DNA of 64,000 bases, from the NCBI GenBank assembly GCA_024236495.1, contig JACKKJ010000001.1, forward strand, positions 186,001 through 250,000, given 5' to 3'. Made by a program: the position numbers and the translations under genes. Below, piece by piece: positions 1-8,251 of the stretch. The notes beneath the pieces were generated by a model, which had not been told where the DNA came from, made no database searches, and worked only from the letters and a program-made list of their open reading frames with translations. Numbering within the stretch: position 1 is the stretch's first letter; every line of letters begins with the position of its first letter. Source of the DNA: Paracoccaceae bacterium. GTDB taxonomy: Bacteria > Pseudomonadota > Alphaproteobacteria > Rhodobacterales > Rhodobacteraceae.

Positions 1-528
1 GCCCTGCGCGAAGGCGCGCGCGAACGCACGGGCATCGTCCTAGCGACGGCGGGCGCGCAAGTCGCACGGCTTGCCCCGCTGGCCGATGCCGAGGCGCCCC
101 CGTTTGACCTTGACCTGGCGCAGGAGGCGCGACTGGTCACCCGCGATCCCCTGCCGGCCCGCCCCGCGGACCGCCGGCGGATGCTGATGCTTGGCGGATC
201 GATGGAGCCCTATGTCTGGACGATCGACGGCGCGACCTGGGGCAACCACGCGCCTGTCGAGGCACGGTCGGGCGAAAGGCTGGAGCTGACCTTTCACAAC
301 ATGTCGATGATGGGCCATCCGATGCATCTGCACGGCCACGCCTTCCAGGTCGTCGCGATCAACGGAACGCCCGTCGCGGGGGCTCGGCGCGACACCGTCT
401 ATGTGCCGCCGATGGCGATGGTGACGGTCGCCGTCGATGCGGGCGAAGCCGCGCGCTGGATGCTGCACTGCCACCACATGCCGCATCTCGCCACCGGCAT
501 GATGACCGAATTCGCCGTTTCGGCCTGA
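1..528 (+). CDS. Multicopper oxidase, C-terminal part (5' end lies before the window)
   Basis: The frame is open from base 1, so the gene enters from the left; 175 residues are visible. They form the last cupredoxin domain of a multicopper oxidase. HPMHLHGH (about residues 106-113 of the visible part) supplies type 1, 2 and 3 copper ligands. HCHHMPHLATGM (about 156-167) supplies the Cys-His bridge and the axial Met of the type 1 site. The family oxidises Cu(I) or organic substrates in the periplasm with reduction of O2. A CopA/CumA-like copper-tolerance role fits the DUF411 gene 38 bases downstream, but that is inference. The N-terminal domains and signal peptide cannot be seen. Confidence 0.85.
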   Translation, partial: ALREGARERTGIVLATAGAQVARLAPLADAEAPPFDLDLAQEARLVTRDPLPARPADRRRMLMLGGSMEPYVWTIDGATWGNHAPVEARSGERLELTFHNMSMMGHPMHLHGHAFQVVAINGTPVAGARRDTVYVPPMAMVTVAVDAGEAARWMLHCHHMPHLATGMMTEFAVSA

Positions 529-566
529 TCCCGGCCCACGACGCCCAAACCAGAAAGGAAGATCCG

Positions 567-1076
567 ATGAACCCGTCCGACCTGACCCGCCGCAAGGCGA
601 TTTTCGCCCTGTCCGCCACTGCCCTGTCCGCCACTGCCCTGTCCGCCGCCCTTTGTCCGCTTGCCCTTCCCGCCCGGGCCGCACAGACGGAAGGGGCGAT
701 TCACATCCTCAAGGATCCCGGCTGCGGCTGTTGCACCGCATGGGCCACGATCCTTGATCGCGCAGGATTTCAGGTGACGACCGAACCGGTCGCGGGGACG
801 GCGCTGATGCGGATGAAGGCAGATCACGGCATTCCCGCCGCCCTTGCGTCCTGCCACACCGCGTTGATCGATGGCTACGCGATCGAGGGCCATGTGCCGG
901 TGGCCGATATCCGAAGACTGCTCGCCGCGCGCCCCGACGCGATCGGCCTTGCAGTTCCCGGCATGCCCTACGGCTCCCCCGGGATGGGCCCGGAGGAGGA
1001 CCGCGAAGCCTTTGACGTCCACCTGATCCGGCGGGACGGCAGCACCGGGATCTTCGCCAGCTATCCTGCCGCCTGA
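567..1076 (+). CDS. DUF411 family periplasmic metal-binding protein
   Basis: This 169-residue protein begins with a twin-arginine-like export signal (TRRKAIF at 7-13, hydrophobic to about 37, cleavage near ARA-A). The DUF411 core follows, with PGCGCC at 51-56 as the likely thiol metal site and a conserved SCHTA segment near 90. DUF411 proteins are commonly found beside copper resistance genes and are thought to bind copper; the exact reaction is unknown. The start is set by AGAAAGGAAG just upstream of the ATG. It follows the multicopper oxidase in the same direction and probably shares its transcript. The signal peptide is lengthened by a tandem DNA repeat that encodes ALSAT twice. Confidence 0.78.
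   Translation: MNPSDLTRRKAIFALSATALSATALSAALCPLALPARAAQTEGAIHILKDPGCGCCTAWATILDRAGFQVTTEPVAGTALMRMKADHGIPAALASCHTALIDGYAIEGHVPVADIRRLLAARPDAIGLAVPGMPYGSPGMGPEEDREAFDVHLIRRDGSTGIFASYPAA
607..650 (+). repeat. Tandem 15-bp repeat inside the DUF411 signal peptide
   Basis: The unit CCCTGTCCGCCACTG occurs twice exactly (607-621, 622-636) and a third time with its last bases changed (637-650). Each copy adds five residues (ALSAT, ALSAT, ALSAA) to the hydrophobic core of the signal sequence and keeps the frame. Slipped-strand copying could change the signal length in steps of five residues. Confidence 0.85.
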
Positions 1077-1159
1077 ATCCGCCGCCTGATCCGGGCATGG
1101 AGGGACGCGGCGCGGGGCCGTCTTCGCTTGACAGGCGGCGGCCCTGCGGAATACTTGAT

Positions 1160-1357
1160 CCGATGGTTCCCGAAGCAAGGGATTAATAGGGAACACGGTG
1201 AGGATTACCCATCAGGGGCCGAATCCGTGGCTGCCCCCGCAACTGTGAGCGGTAAGAAGACGGTCGATATGCCACTGGCTGCCCCTGTTTCCACCGGGGG
1301 ACACATGCCGGGAAGGTGACCAGCCTTCGACGACCCGCGAGTCAGGAGACCTGCCAT
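1160..1357 (+). ncRNA. Cobalamin (AdoCbl) riboswitch
   Basis: The leader of cbiM carries the expected blocks in order: GGTTCCCG and GGGAACACGGTG near 1165-1200, the core GCTGCCCCCGCAACTGTGAG at 1229-1248 followed by CGGTAAG, the B12-box-like GCCACTGG near 1271, GGGAAGGTGACC, and the closing CGACCCGCGAGTCAGGAGAC near 1330-1350. Such RNAs bind adenosylcobalamin and turn expression down when B12 is plentiful. It lies about 80 bases before cbiM, so cobalt uptake is probably repressed by the end product B12. Edges are approximate. Confidence 0.93.
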
Positions 1358-1438
1358 CCTTTTGTGCGCGTGAGCCGGTCCGGGCGGGGTGTCCGGGTTT
1401 GCAGTGTCACGCCACGTTGCAAGTGGAAGGAAAGACCA

Positions 1439-2107
1439 ATGCATATCATGGAAGGCTATCTTCCTGCCTCCCAGAGCCTGGCCTGGTACGCGGCCTCGGC
1501 CCCCTTTGTCGTCGCGGGCGCGGTGCGCATCCGCAAGATCGTCCGCGAAAGGCCCGAGGCGCGCATGACGCTGGCCGCCTCCGGCGCCTTTGCCTTTGTC
1601 CTTTCGGCGCTGAAGATCCCCTCGGTGACGGGATCGTGTTCGCACCCGACCGGCACCGGGCTCGGCGCGGTGATCTTCGGGCCGTCGGTCATGGCCGTCC
1701 TTGGCCTGATCGTCCTGCTGTTTCAGGCTCTGCTTCTGGCGCATGGCGGGTTGACGACGCTCGGCGCCAACACGTTCTCGATGGCCATCGTCGGGCCCTG
1801 GGTCGCCTGGGGCATCTGGCGGCTGGGCCGCGGGGCGGGCCTGTCGATGGCGCTGACGGTCTTCCTGGCTGCCGCGCTTGGCGATCTGGCGACCTATCTC
1901 TTCACGTCATTCCAGCTGGCGCTGGCCTATCCCGACCCGGTTTCCGGCGTTGCCGGCGCGATGATCAAGTTCGGCGGCATCTTCGCCTTTACCCAGATCC
2001 CGCTCGCCATTGCCGAGGGGCTCTTGACCGTCGTCGTCATCGACGCGCTGTCGGGCAGGGTCCGCGACGCTGACAAGATCGGCGTTCTGGCGGGGGAGGC
2101 ACGCTGA
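1439..2107 (+). CDS. cbiM: Cobalt ECF transporter, substrate-specific membrane component CbiM
   Basis: A 222-residue, multi-helix membrane protein that begins MHIMEGYLP. In CbiM/NikM proteins this exact N-terminus forms part of the metal site (free amino group and His2), together with a later His here seen in SCSHPTGTG near residue 69. The frame is open upstream, but this ATG is chosen because it exposes the conserved N-terminus and follows AAGTGGAAGGAAAG. It is the first gene of cbiMNQO, lies under the cobalamin riboswitch and overlaps cbiN by one base. Role: Co2+ recognition and import for cobalamin synthesis; nickel cannot be excluded, but the riboswitch favours cobalt. Confidence 0.93.
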   Translation: MHIMEGYLPASQSLAWYAASAPFVVAGAVRIRKIVRERPEARMTLAASGAFAFVLSALKIPSVTGSCSHPTGTGLGAVIFGPSVMAVLGLIVLLFQALLLAHGGLTTLGANTFSMAIVGPWVAWGIWRLGRGAGLSMALTVFLAAALGDLATYLFTSFQLALAYPDPVSGVAGAMIKFGGIFAFTQIPLAIAEGLLTVVVIDALSGRVRDADKIGVLAGEAR

Positions 2108-2421
2108 TGCGGATGTCCCGACCCGTCTGGATGCTTCTTGCCGTTGCGGCACTCGTCGTCATCCCCCTGCTGATCGGCGGCGAATTCGCCGGCGCCGACG
2201 GCCAGGCCGCCGCCGCCATCGAAGCGGCCAATCCCGATTTCGCGCCGTGGTTCACGCCGCTCTGGCAGCCGCCCAGCGGCGAGGTCGAGGGACTTTTCTT
2301 CGCGCTGCAGGCAGCCCTTGGGGCGCTGGTTGTCGGCTATGTGATCGGCCGCCGCCACGGACGCGCCAAGGCCGAGGCGGAGCGTCACGGCACCACCGGA
2401 CCCGCCGCCCGGAACGCCTGA
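2107..2421 (+). CDS. cbiN: Cobalt transport protein CbiN
   Basis: A 104-residue protein with an N-terminal membrane segment (about 9-24), a periplasmic loop containing the conserved FxPWFxPLWxPPSGEVE-type stretch (about 45-61) and a second membrane segment (about 62-80). CbiN is the small auxiliary subunit that helps load metal into CbiM. Start and stop overlap in TGATG with cbiM, and cbiQ begins three bases after its stop, so the four genes are translationally coupled. Confidence 0.9.
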   Translation: MRMSRPVWMLLAVAALVVIPLLIGGEFAGADGQAAAAIEAANPDFAPWFTPLWQPPSGEVEGLFFALQAALGALVVGYVIGRRHGRAKAEAERHGTTGPAARNA

Positions 2422-2424
2422 AAC

Positions 2425-3159
2425 ATGGCGATTTCCTCGATCGACTGCGCGGCGGCCCTGAACCGCTGGCGCGGGCGGCCCCTTGCCGAAAAGACCCTGA
2501 TCACAGCGGGGTTCCTGATCCTCGCGCTGGCGCTGCCTCCCTGGCCGGGGGCGGCGCTTGTCGGCGCGGTCATGCTGGCCGTCACCTTCGGGGGGGCGCG
2601 TGTGCCGCCCCGCCACTGGCTGTCGGTCGCGGTCTTGCCGCTTGGCTTCCTCGCGACCGGCGCGCTGACGCTTCTGGTGCAGCTTGGCCCCGACGGCTTC
2701 GCGCTTGCGCCGGGCGGTGCCGCGGCGGCGGCGGGGCTCGCTTTGCGGTCCTTCGCGGCGGTGATCTGCCTTCTGTTCCTGTCCTTCACCACGCCCGCGG
2801 CCGACCTCCTGTCCGGTCTCAGACGTCTTGGCGTTCCTTCCGAGATCGTCGAAATCGCGCTCCTGACCTATCGGTTCGTCTTCCTTCTGGGGGACGAGGC
2901 CGTGGCGATGACCCACGCGCAGCGCGCGCGGCTGGGCCATTCGACCCGGCGCCGCTGGCTGCGGTCCACCGCAATGGTGATCGCAAACCTGCTTCCACGC
3001 GCCATGGACCGCGCGCGGCGGATGGAGACGGGGCTGGCCGCACGCGGCTGGCAAGGCGAGATGCGGGTGATCGACGACCGGCCCGCCGCGTCGGGCGCGG
3101 TCCTGGCGCTGATCCTTGTGGCCCAGGCCGCGGTCGCCGCTCTGGGGGTGTTGCTGTGA
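2425..3159 (+). CDS. cbiQ: Cobalt ECF transporter, transmembrane coupling component CbiQ
   Basis: A 244-residue EcfT/CbiQ-type membrane protein with hydrophobic segments near 25-60, 65-85, 95-120 and 228-244. The cytoplasmic coupling region has the two short Ala-Arg-rich motifs typical of the family, AQRARLG near 165 and GLAARGW near 203, which dock on the ATPase grooves. It links CbiM to CbiO. Its stop overlaps the GTG start of cbiO by four bases. Confidence 0.9.
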   Translation: MAISSIDCAAALNRWRGRPLAEKTLITAGFLILALALPPWPGAALVGAVMLAVTFGGARVPPRHWLSVAVLPLGFLATGALTLLVQLGPDGFALAPGGAAAAAGLALRSFAAVICLLFLSFTTPAADLLSGLRRLGVPSEIVEIALLTYRFVFLLGDEAVAMTHAQRARLGHSTRRRWLRSTAMVIANLLPRAMDRARRMETGLAARGWQGEMRVIDDRPAASGAVLALILVAQAAVAALGVLL

Positions 3160-4001
3160 CCCCGATCCTGTCGGCCGAAGATGTCCATTTCTCCTTCCCC
3201 GGAGAGGTGGCGGCGCTGCGCGGGCTCGACCTTGAGGTCGCGGCGGGCCGCAGCCTTGCGATCCTCGGCCCCAACGGAGCGGGGAAATCGACGTTGCTTC
3301 TGCACCTGAACGGCACCCTGCGCCCCGGTGCAGGACACATCCGCCTGGATGGGGAAACGGCGGATTACTCGCGCAAGGGCCTGAACCGCTGGCGCCAGCG
3401 CGTCGCGCTTGTCCTTCAGGACGCCGACGACCAGCTTTTCGCCGCGACCGTCTTCGAGGACGTGTCCTTCGGCCCGCTCAACCTTGGCCTGGGCGAGGCC
3501 GAGACCCGCGCCCGGGTCGAGGAAGCGCTGGCCGCCCTTGGCATCGCCGACTTGCACGACCGGGCGACCCACATGCTGTCGGGCGGTCAGAAGAAGCGCG
3601 CAGCCATCGCGGGGGCACTTGCCATGCATCCGGACGTTCTCTTGCTGGACGAACCGACAGCGGGGCTGGACGCGGAAGGCGCCGCGCAGCTTGTGGCGAC
3701 GCTGAGGGGGCTGGCGGCGAAGGGCGTGACGCTTGTCTTCACGACACACGATGTCGAACTGGCCTGGACGCTTGCCGACGACGTGGCGCTGTTTCGCGGC
3801 GGGCGCGCGGTGGCGGCGTCCGGGGCCGGAACGATCCTGACGGACCGCGCGCTTCTGGAAGGGGTGGGCCTGCGCCCGCCGCTGCTTCTGGACCTGGCGC
3901 TTCATGCCCGCGACCGCGGCCTGATCGCCGAGGGCGCCCCCCTGCCCCGCACCCCCGACGACCTGAAACGGGCCATGGCCGGCTGGCGGAGCGGTGGCTG
4001 A
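3156..4001 (+). CDS. cbiO: Cobalt ECF transporter ATP-binding protein CbiO
   Basis: A 281-residue ABC ATPase with Walker A GPNGAGKST (38-46), Q-loop VLQDADDQLF, signature LSGGQKKR (about 140), Walker B LLLDEP with TAGLD, and H-loop TTHD. The start is the GTG that overlaps the cbiQ stop (GTGA); a longer frame upstream is a shadow of cbiQ and cbiN. It powers the cbiMNQ complex. The C-terminal 40 residues (PLPRTPDDLKRAM) are a family-typical tail. No terminator is evident after the gene; an asparaginase gene follows in the same direction 100 bases later. Confidence 0.93.
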   Translation: MTPILSAEDVHFSFPGEVAALRGLDLEVAAGRSLAILGPNGAGKSTLLLHLNGTLRPGAGHIRLDGETADYSRKGLNRWRQRVALVLQDADDQLFAATVFEDVSFGPLNLGLGEAETRARVEEALAALGIADLHDRATHMLSGGQKKRAAIAGALAMHPDVLLLDEPTAGLDAEGAAQLVATLRGLAAKGVTLVFTTHDVELAWTLADDVALFRGGRAVAASGAGTILTDRALLEGVGLRPPLLLDLALHARDRGLIAEGAPLPRTPDDLKRAMAGWRSGG

Positions 4002-4102
4002 CGGCCGGTCGGGCACAGTATAGGGATTGCGCGGCGCGCCGCGGTGTCGGACCTAAAGGGGTGGGGCCCGAGGGCAAGGTGACGGACAAGGGGGGAAGGC
4101 AG

Positions 4103-4963
4103 ATGACGGAGATCTTGGTCATTCACACGGGCGGCACGATCGGGATGGTACCCGGTCCGGGCGGGCTCCACCCCGCCCCAGGCGTGGTCGAGACGGCCCT
4201 GGGGGCACTGGCCCCCGCCGGCACCACCCTGACGGTCATCGCCTTTGACCCGCTTGTCGACAGCGCCGAGATGGGCCCGGACCACTGGAACCGGATCATC
4301 GACGCGGTGGCGTCTTTCGGCGGCCAGGGGGTAGTCGTGACCCACGGCACCGACACCATGGCCTTTACCGGCGCGGCGCTGAGCCAGGCGCTGGCCGGGG
4401 TGGCGATCCCGGTCGTCCTGTGCGGGTCCATGCAGCCCCTGAACACCGGCGGCGACGCCGAAGGCAACCTTGCGCTTGCGCTCGGCACCGCGGCGGCGGG
4501 CGCGGCGGGGGTCTGGCTTGCCTTTGCTGGGCGGCTCATGCCGGCCGCGGGTCTGGTGAAGCATCATGCGCAGGATGCCGACGCCTTTCGCGCCGTTGCA
4601 CAGGAACCGCTGCCCGGCCCCTTTCGTCCGCGCCGTTTCGCCCAGGCCAGGCTGGCGATCCTGACTCTTTCGCCGGGTCTGCCCGCCGACGCGCTTGGCG
4701 CCATGCTGGGCCGGCTTGACGCGGCGGTGCTGCGGGTATTCGGGGCCGGGACGGCGATGTCGGACCCGGCCTTGCACGCCGTGCTGGCGGCGGCGGTCGC
4801 GCGCGGCTGCCGCATCCGCGCGGTCAGCCAGTGCGAAGCCGGCGGACTTGCCCCCGGCGCCTACGCCGCCGGGGCGGCGCTTTGGCGCGCGGGGGTGGAA
4901 AACGGCGGCACCGACACGCCCGAAGCCGCGCTGATCCGGCTTTGGCTATCCGTGCTCGATTGA
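4103..4963 (+). CDS. Asparaginase/glutaminase-family amidohydrolase
   Basis: A 286-residue protein with both family signatures: HTGGTIG at the N-terminus (the nucleophilic Thr) and VVTHGTDTMAFTG near 80-92 (second catalytic Thr-Asp), plus a Lys in LVKHHAQ near 153 that may complete the relay. It hydrolyses L-asparagine to aspartate and ammonia. It has no signal peptide, so it should be cytoplasmic, and it is shorter than the usual 320-350 residues. The ATG is preceded by GGGGGAAGGC, which fixes the start. Aspartase follows 79 bases downstream, making an Asn-to-fumarate pair. Confidence 0.85.
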   Translation: MTEILVIHTGGTIGMVPGPGGLHPAPGVVETALGALAPAGTTLTVIAFDPLVDSAEMGPDHWNRIIDAVASFGGQGVVVTHGTDTMAFTGAALSQALAGVAIPVVLCGSMQPLNTGGDAEGNLALALGTAAAGAAGVWLAFAGRLMPAAGLVKHHAQDADAFRAVAQEPLPGPFRPRRFAQARLAILTLSPGLPADALGAMLGRLDAAVLRVFGAGTAMSDPALHAVLAAAVARGCRIRAVSQCEAGGLAPGAYAAGAALWRAGVENGGTDTPEAALIRLWLSVLD

Positions 4964-5042
4964 CCGCGCAGACCCGCCGCGCGACAACACCGCCAGATCA
5001 ACAGACGCAGGCCGCCCGGCCCGCCCCGACAGGAGGCACAGG

Positions 5043-6419
5043 ATGCCCACAGAAAAACGCACCGAGGAAGACAGCCTGGGCACGATGGCGCTGCCGCGCG
5101 ATTGCCTGTGGGGCATCCACACCCAGCGCGCGATCGAGAATTTTCCGATCTCGGGCATCCGGCTGTCGCATTTCCCCGAATTCGTCCGCACCCTTGCATG
5201 GGTCAAGAAGGCCGCCGCGGGCGCGAACCTTGCGCTTGGCGCGCTTGACCCGGCCAAGGCCGAAACCATCGCCGCTGTCTGCGACGAGATCGCCGGAGGC
5301 GCCCATCACCGGCATTTCCGCGTCGACATGATCCAGGGCGGCGCGGGCACATCGACCAACATGAATGCCAACGAGGTGATCGCCAACCTCGGCCTGATCC
5401 GCATGGGGCATCGCCCCGGCGACTACGCGCAACTGCACCCCAACGACGACGTGAACCGGTCCCAATCGACCAACGACGTCTATCCGACCGCTATGCGGCT
5501 GGCGATCGTCAGCCAGTGCGCGCCCTTCCAGGCAGCGCAGCGGCGGCTTTCGGACGCCTTCAGCGAACGCGCAAGCGCCTTCGCGCAGGTCCGCAAGATC
5601 GGGCGCACGCAGTTGCAGGACGCGGTACCGATGACGCTTGGCCAGGAATTCGCGGGCTTCTCGGCCACGATCGACGAGGATGTGGAGATCATCGGGCGCC
5701 TGTCGCAACTGCTTTTGGAGGTGAACCTCGGCGGCACGGCGATCGGCACGCGGGTGAACACGCCCGAGGGCTATCCCGAACGCGCGGTGGCGGAGCTTTC
5801 GAAGGTTTCCGGGTTCGAGGTGAAGCTGGCCGCCAACCTGATCGAGGCGTCATCGGACGCGGGCGCCTATGTCACCTTCTCGGGCGTTCTCAAACGCATC
5901 GCCGTCAAGCTGTCGAAGATCTGCAACGACCTGCGGCTCCTGTCGTCGGGGCCGCGATCGGGCTTCAACGAAATCAACCTGCCACCGGTCCAGGCGGGAT
6001 CGTCGATCATGCCGGGCAAGATCAACCCGGTGATCCCGGAAGTGGTCAACCAGGTCGCCTTCCAGGTGATCGGCAACGACCTGACCGTGACCATGGCGGC
6101 CGAGGCGGGCCAGCTTCAGCTGAACGCGATGGAGCCGATCATCGTGCTGAACGTCCTGCAGTCCATGCGCATCCTGATGCAGGCGATGGACACGCTCGCC
6201 GAACGCTGCGTGAAGGGGATCGAGGCGAATGTCGCGCAATGCGAGGGGATGCTGGAAAACAGCCTTGTCCTCGCGACGATGCTGGTGCCGCATATCGGCT
6301 ACGCCAGGGCCGCGAAGGTCGCCAAGACCGCGCTGGCCAAGGGGCAAAGCGTCACCGATACGGCGGTGGAACTGGGCTTTGGCACGCGTGAGGAAATCGC
6401 GGCGATGATCGCGGGATAG
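5043..6419 (+). CDS. aspA: Aspartate ammonia-lyase (aspartase)
   Basis: A 458-residue member of the fumarase/aspartase superfamily with the signature GSSIMPGKINP (about 321-331) on the flexible active-site loop, the GGAGTSTNMNANEV segment near 98-111 and SQSTNDVYP near 140, both part of the substrate site. It deaminates L-aspartate to fumarate and ammonia in the cytoplasm. An AGGAGG site lies about 6 bases before the ATG. With the upstream asparaginase it would feed Asn and Asp carbon into the TCA cycle. Fumarase is the main alternative, but the context and overall sequence favour aspartase. Confidence 0.88.
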   Translation: MPTEKRTEEDSLGTMALPRDCLWGIHTQRAIENFPISGIRLSHFPEFVRTLAWVKKAAAGANLALGALDPAKAETIAAVCDEIAGGAHHRHFRVDMIQGGAGTSTNMNANEVIANLGLIRMGHRPGDYAQLHPNDDVNRSQSTNDVYPTAMRLAIVSQCAPFQAAQRRLSDAFSERASAFAQVRKIGRTQLQDAVPMTLGQEFAGFSATIDEDVEIIGRLSQLLLEVNLGGTAIGTRVNTPEGYPERAVAELSKVSGFEVKLAANLIEASSDAGAYVTFSGVLKRIAVKLSKICNDLRLLSSGPRSGFNEINLPPVQAGSSIMPGKINPVIPEVVNQVAFQVIGNDLTVTMAAEAGQLQLNAMEPIIVLNVLQSMRILMQAMDTLAERCVKGIEANVAQCEGMLENSLVLATMLVPHIGYARAAKVAKTALAKGQSVTDTAVELGFGTREEIAAMIAG

Positions 6420-6430
6420 CATGTGCCGGC

Positions 6431-6447
6431 GGGCGGGCGCCCCGCCC
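6431..6447. terminator. GC hairpin between convergent aspA and the nirN-side gene
   Basis: GGGCGGG-CGC-CCCGCCC forms a perfect 7-bp stem with a 3-base loop. It sits 11 bases after the aspA stop and 6 bases from the stop of the opposing gene, so it could end transcription both ways. There is no T-run. Confidence 0.45.
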
Positions 6448-6453
6448 CCGTCC

Positions 6454-6717
6454 CTAGCCTTCCGCCTCGTCGATCAGGTGGCGCACCCAGCGCGCGGCGG
6501 CCCAGGTCGCGGGCATGCCAAGCGGCAGCGCGGCCAGAAGCGCCAGATGGGGCGACAGCGCGGTCAGGCCCACCGCCTGCCCCATCAGCCCCAGAAGGAA
6601 CAGGTTGATCGCCACCGCCGCGGCGGTGAAGGGGTAAAGCAGGACACCGAGCTTCCACAGCGGCCAGCGGCCGTCAGTGTGATGTGCCTTCCTCGAAGCG
6701 GGTCTTGTTCCAGACAT
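6454..6717 (-). CDS. Small membrane protein downstream of nirN
   Basis: An 87-residue reading frame with two hydrophobic stretches (about 25-48 and 55-72) and an acidic tail (LIDEAEG). I do not recognise the family. It overlaps the 3' end of nirN by 44 bases if the only good ATG is used, which is long for this operon; a start at a rare codon nearer the nirN stop is possible. It is the last gene of the nirS-nirN transcript before a GC hairpin and could be a membrane accessory of denitrification. Residue composition (a run of membrane helices ending in a charged tail) suggests it is real rather than a shadow. Confidence 0.55.
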   Translation of the reverse strand: MSGTRPASRKAHHTDGRWPLWKLGVLLYPFTAAAVAINLFLLGLMGQAVGLTALSPHLALLAALPLGMPATWAAARWVRHLIDEAEG

Positions 6718-8251
6718 TGTATTTCCCCGAAGGCTTGCGCATCGGCAGCCGCCTGACCTCTTGCAGCGTGTGCGCGTCGTAGACGATCACCGCGCCGTCG
6801 TCTTCCCAGACCGAAACCAGCGCATGCGATCCGTCGCGGGTGAATTCCACATGCGCGACGGTCTTGCCCGGCGCTGGGTCGAGCGTCTTGACGATCTGCA
6901 GCGTCTCCTTGTCGATGACATGCATCTTGTCCTTGTTCGGGCCGAAGAAGACATCGGCCCAGACATAGGGCGAATTTTCGTGGCTGCGCAGAAAGAACCC
7001 CGGGCCCGCCGTGGGAATGGTCGCGATGACCTTCCAGTCGGCCACGTCGATGACGCTCAGCATCCCCTCGCGCAGGTGGGGCGTCGCCATGACCCGACGA
7101 CCGTCGCGCATCCAGCTGATGCCTGACCCAAGATGCGGCATGCCGGGCAACGGCAGTTCGGCGATCTCGCGCCCGACATCGAGGTTGACGACAACGCCCT
7201 TGTCGCCCTCGCGGTTGGTGCCGATCAGGTTGCGGTAGGCGGGGCCGAAGAAGAAATCGTCGATCGGCGCACCGACCATGATCCGGCGGCGGGCGAACAG
7301 GCCCTTTTCCGCCGCCAGGCTTTCCTCCATCCCGGCCTCGTGGCTGTGCACGAAGCCGTCGTGATAGGGCCCGGCATCGGGGTCGGTCGCGACCTCCCAG
7401 ATCTCGGGCACGTCCTTGAGGGCAAGGACAAAGCTCTTGCGATCGGGGGCCTGATAGACGGCAGAGACGCGGCTTGGCGTGCCATCCCGGCCGGTCACGT
7501 CGATGACCCTTGCCACGCTCAGGTCGGTGGTTGACAGGATCGTCAGCGTCCGCGGCAGGTAGTTCGCGACCGCCAGCCACTTTCCGTCATGGCTCATCGC
7601 GATGTTGCGGCTGTTCAGGCCGGCACGGACGCGGCCGACCTGGTGCAGCGACCAGATATCGTATTTCTGCACCCAACCGTCGCGCGACATGATGAAGACG
7701 AAGCGCCCGTCGGGCGAGAACTTCGGCCCGCCATGGACGGCGAAGGGCGTCGGAAAGCGGTCGAGGACGTCGAAGGTGTCGCCATCGAGAACGCTGACAT
7801 GGTGATCGCCGGTTTCCACGACCAGCGTGATGTTCAGTGGATCGGCGGTGAAGACGGGCGCATCGGCGGGGACATAGCCCGCGTCGAATTCCCGCGTCGC
7901 CGCGATGTCGTCCGCCGTCCAGACCGGCGGCTCTGCCAGGGGTTCGGCGATATAGGCCGCCAGCGCCGCGATATCCTCGGGCGTCAGGGTTTCGGCGAAG
8001 GCCGGCATCTGGGTCGCCACACGCCCGCCCGCGATGATCGCCGACAGGTCTTCGCCCTTGATCCGGCCCAGCGCCTCTGGGATCAGGGCGGGGCCGGTGC
8101 CGCCAAGCCGGGTGTCGCCATGGCAGGCGGCGCAGTGTTCGGCGAAGAGCGAGGCGCCGTCCGGTTGGGCAAGCGCCGGGGCGGCCAGGACGGGCCCGGC
8201 AAGGCCGAAGGCCACCGCAAGCAGGTTAGAAGAAACGATGTGCCGGATCAT
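6674..8251 (-). CDS. nirN: NirN, periplasmic c-type cytochrome with heme d1 domain (heme d1 maturation)
   Basis: A 525-residue protein with a signal peptide (about 1-29), a single cytochrome c domain (CAACH at 40-44) and an eight-bladed propeller related to the d1 domain of NirS from about 120 to the end. NirN oxidises dihydro-heme d1 to heme d1 and helps deliver it to NirS in the periplasm. It is not itself the main nitrite reductase. It is encoded last in the nirSECFDLGHJN order and overlaps nirJ by 26 bases, which implies tight coupling. Confidence 0.9.
   Translation of the reverse strand: MIRHIVSSNLLAVAFGLAGPVLAAPALAQPDGASLFAEHCAACHGDTRLGGTGPALIPEALGRIKGEDLSAIIAGGRVATQMPAFAETLTPEDIAALAAYIAEPLAEPPVWTADDIAATREFDAGYVPADAPVFTADPLNITLVVETGDHHVSVLDGDTFDVLDRFPTPFAVHGGPKFSPDGRFVFIMSRDGWVQKYDIWSLHQVGRVRAGLNSRNIAMSHDGKWLAVANYLPRTLTILSTTDLSVARVIDVTGRDGTPSRVSAVYQAPDRKSFVLALKDVPEIWEVATDPDAGPYHDGFVHSHEAGMEESLAAEKGLFARRRIMVGAPIDDFFFGPAYRNLIGTNREGDKGVVVNLDVGREIAELPLPGMPHLGSGISWMRDGRRVMATPHLREGMLSVIDVADWKVIATIPTAGPGFFLRSHENSPYVWADVFFGPNKDKMHVIDKETLQIVKTLDPAPGKTVAHVEFTRDGSHALVSVWEDDGAVIVYDAHTLQEVRRLPMRKPSGKYNVWNKTRFEEGTSH

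Noticed and set aside
607..650. Short tandem repeat considered as a CRISPR fragment
   Set aside because: Units are 15 bp, contiguous, without spacers and lie in a coding frame. No CRISPR array or cas gene is in the window.
2247..3155. Upstream extension of cbiO
   Set aside because: The extension is an out-of-frame reading of cbiN and cbiQ; the GTG at 3156 gives the standard ABC start.
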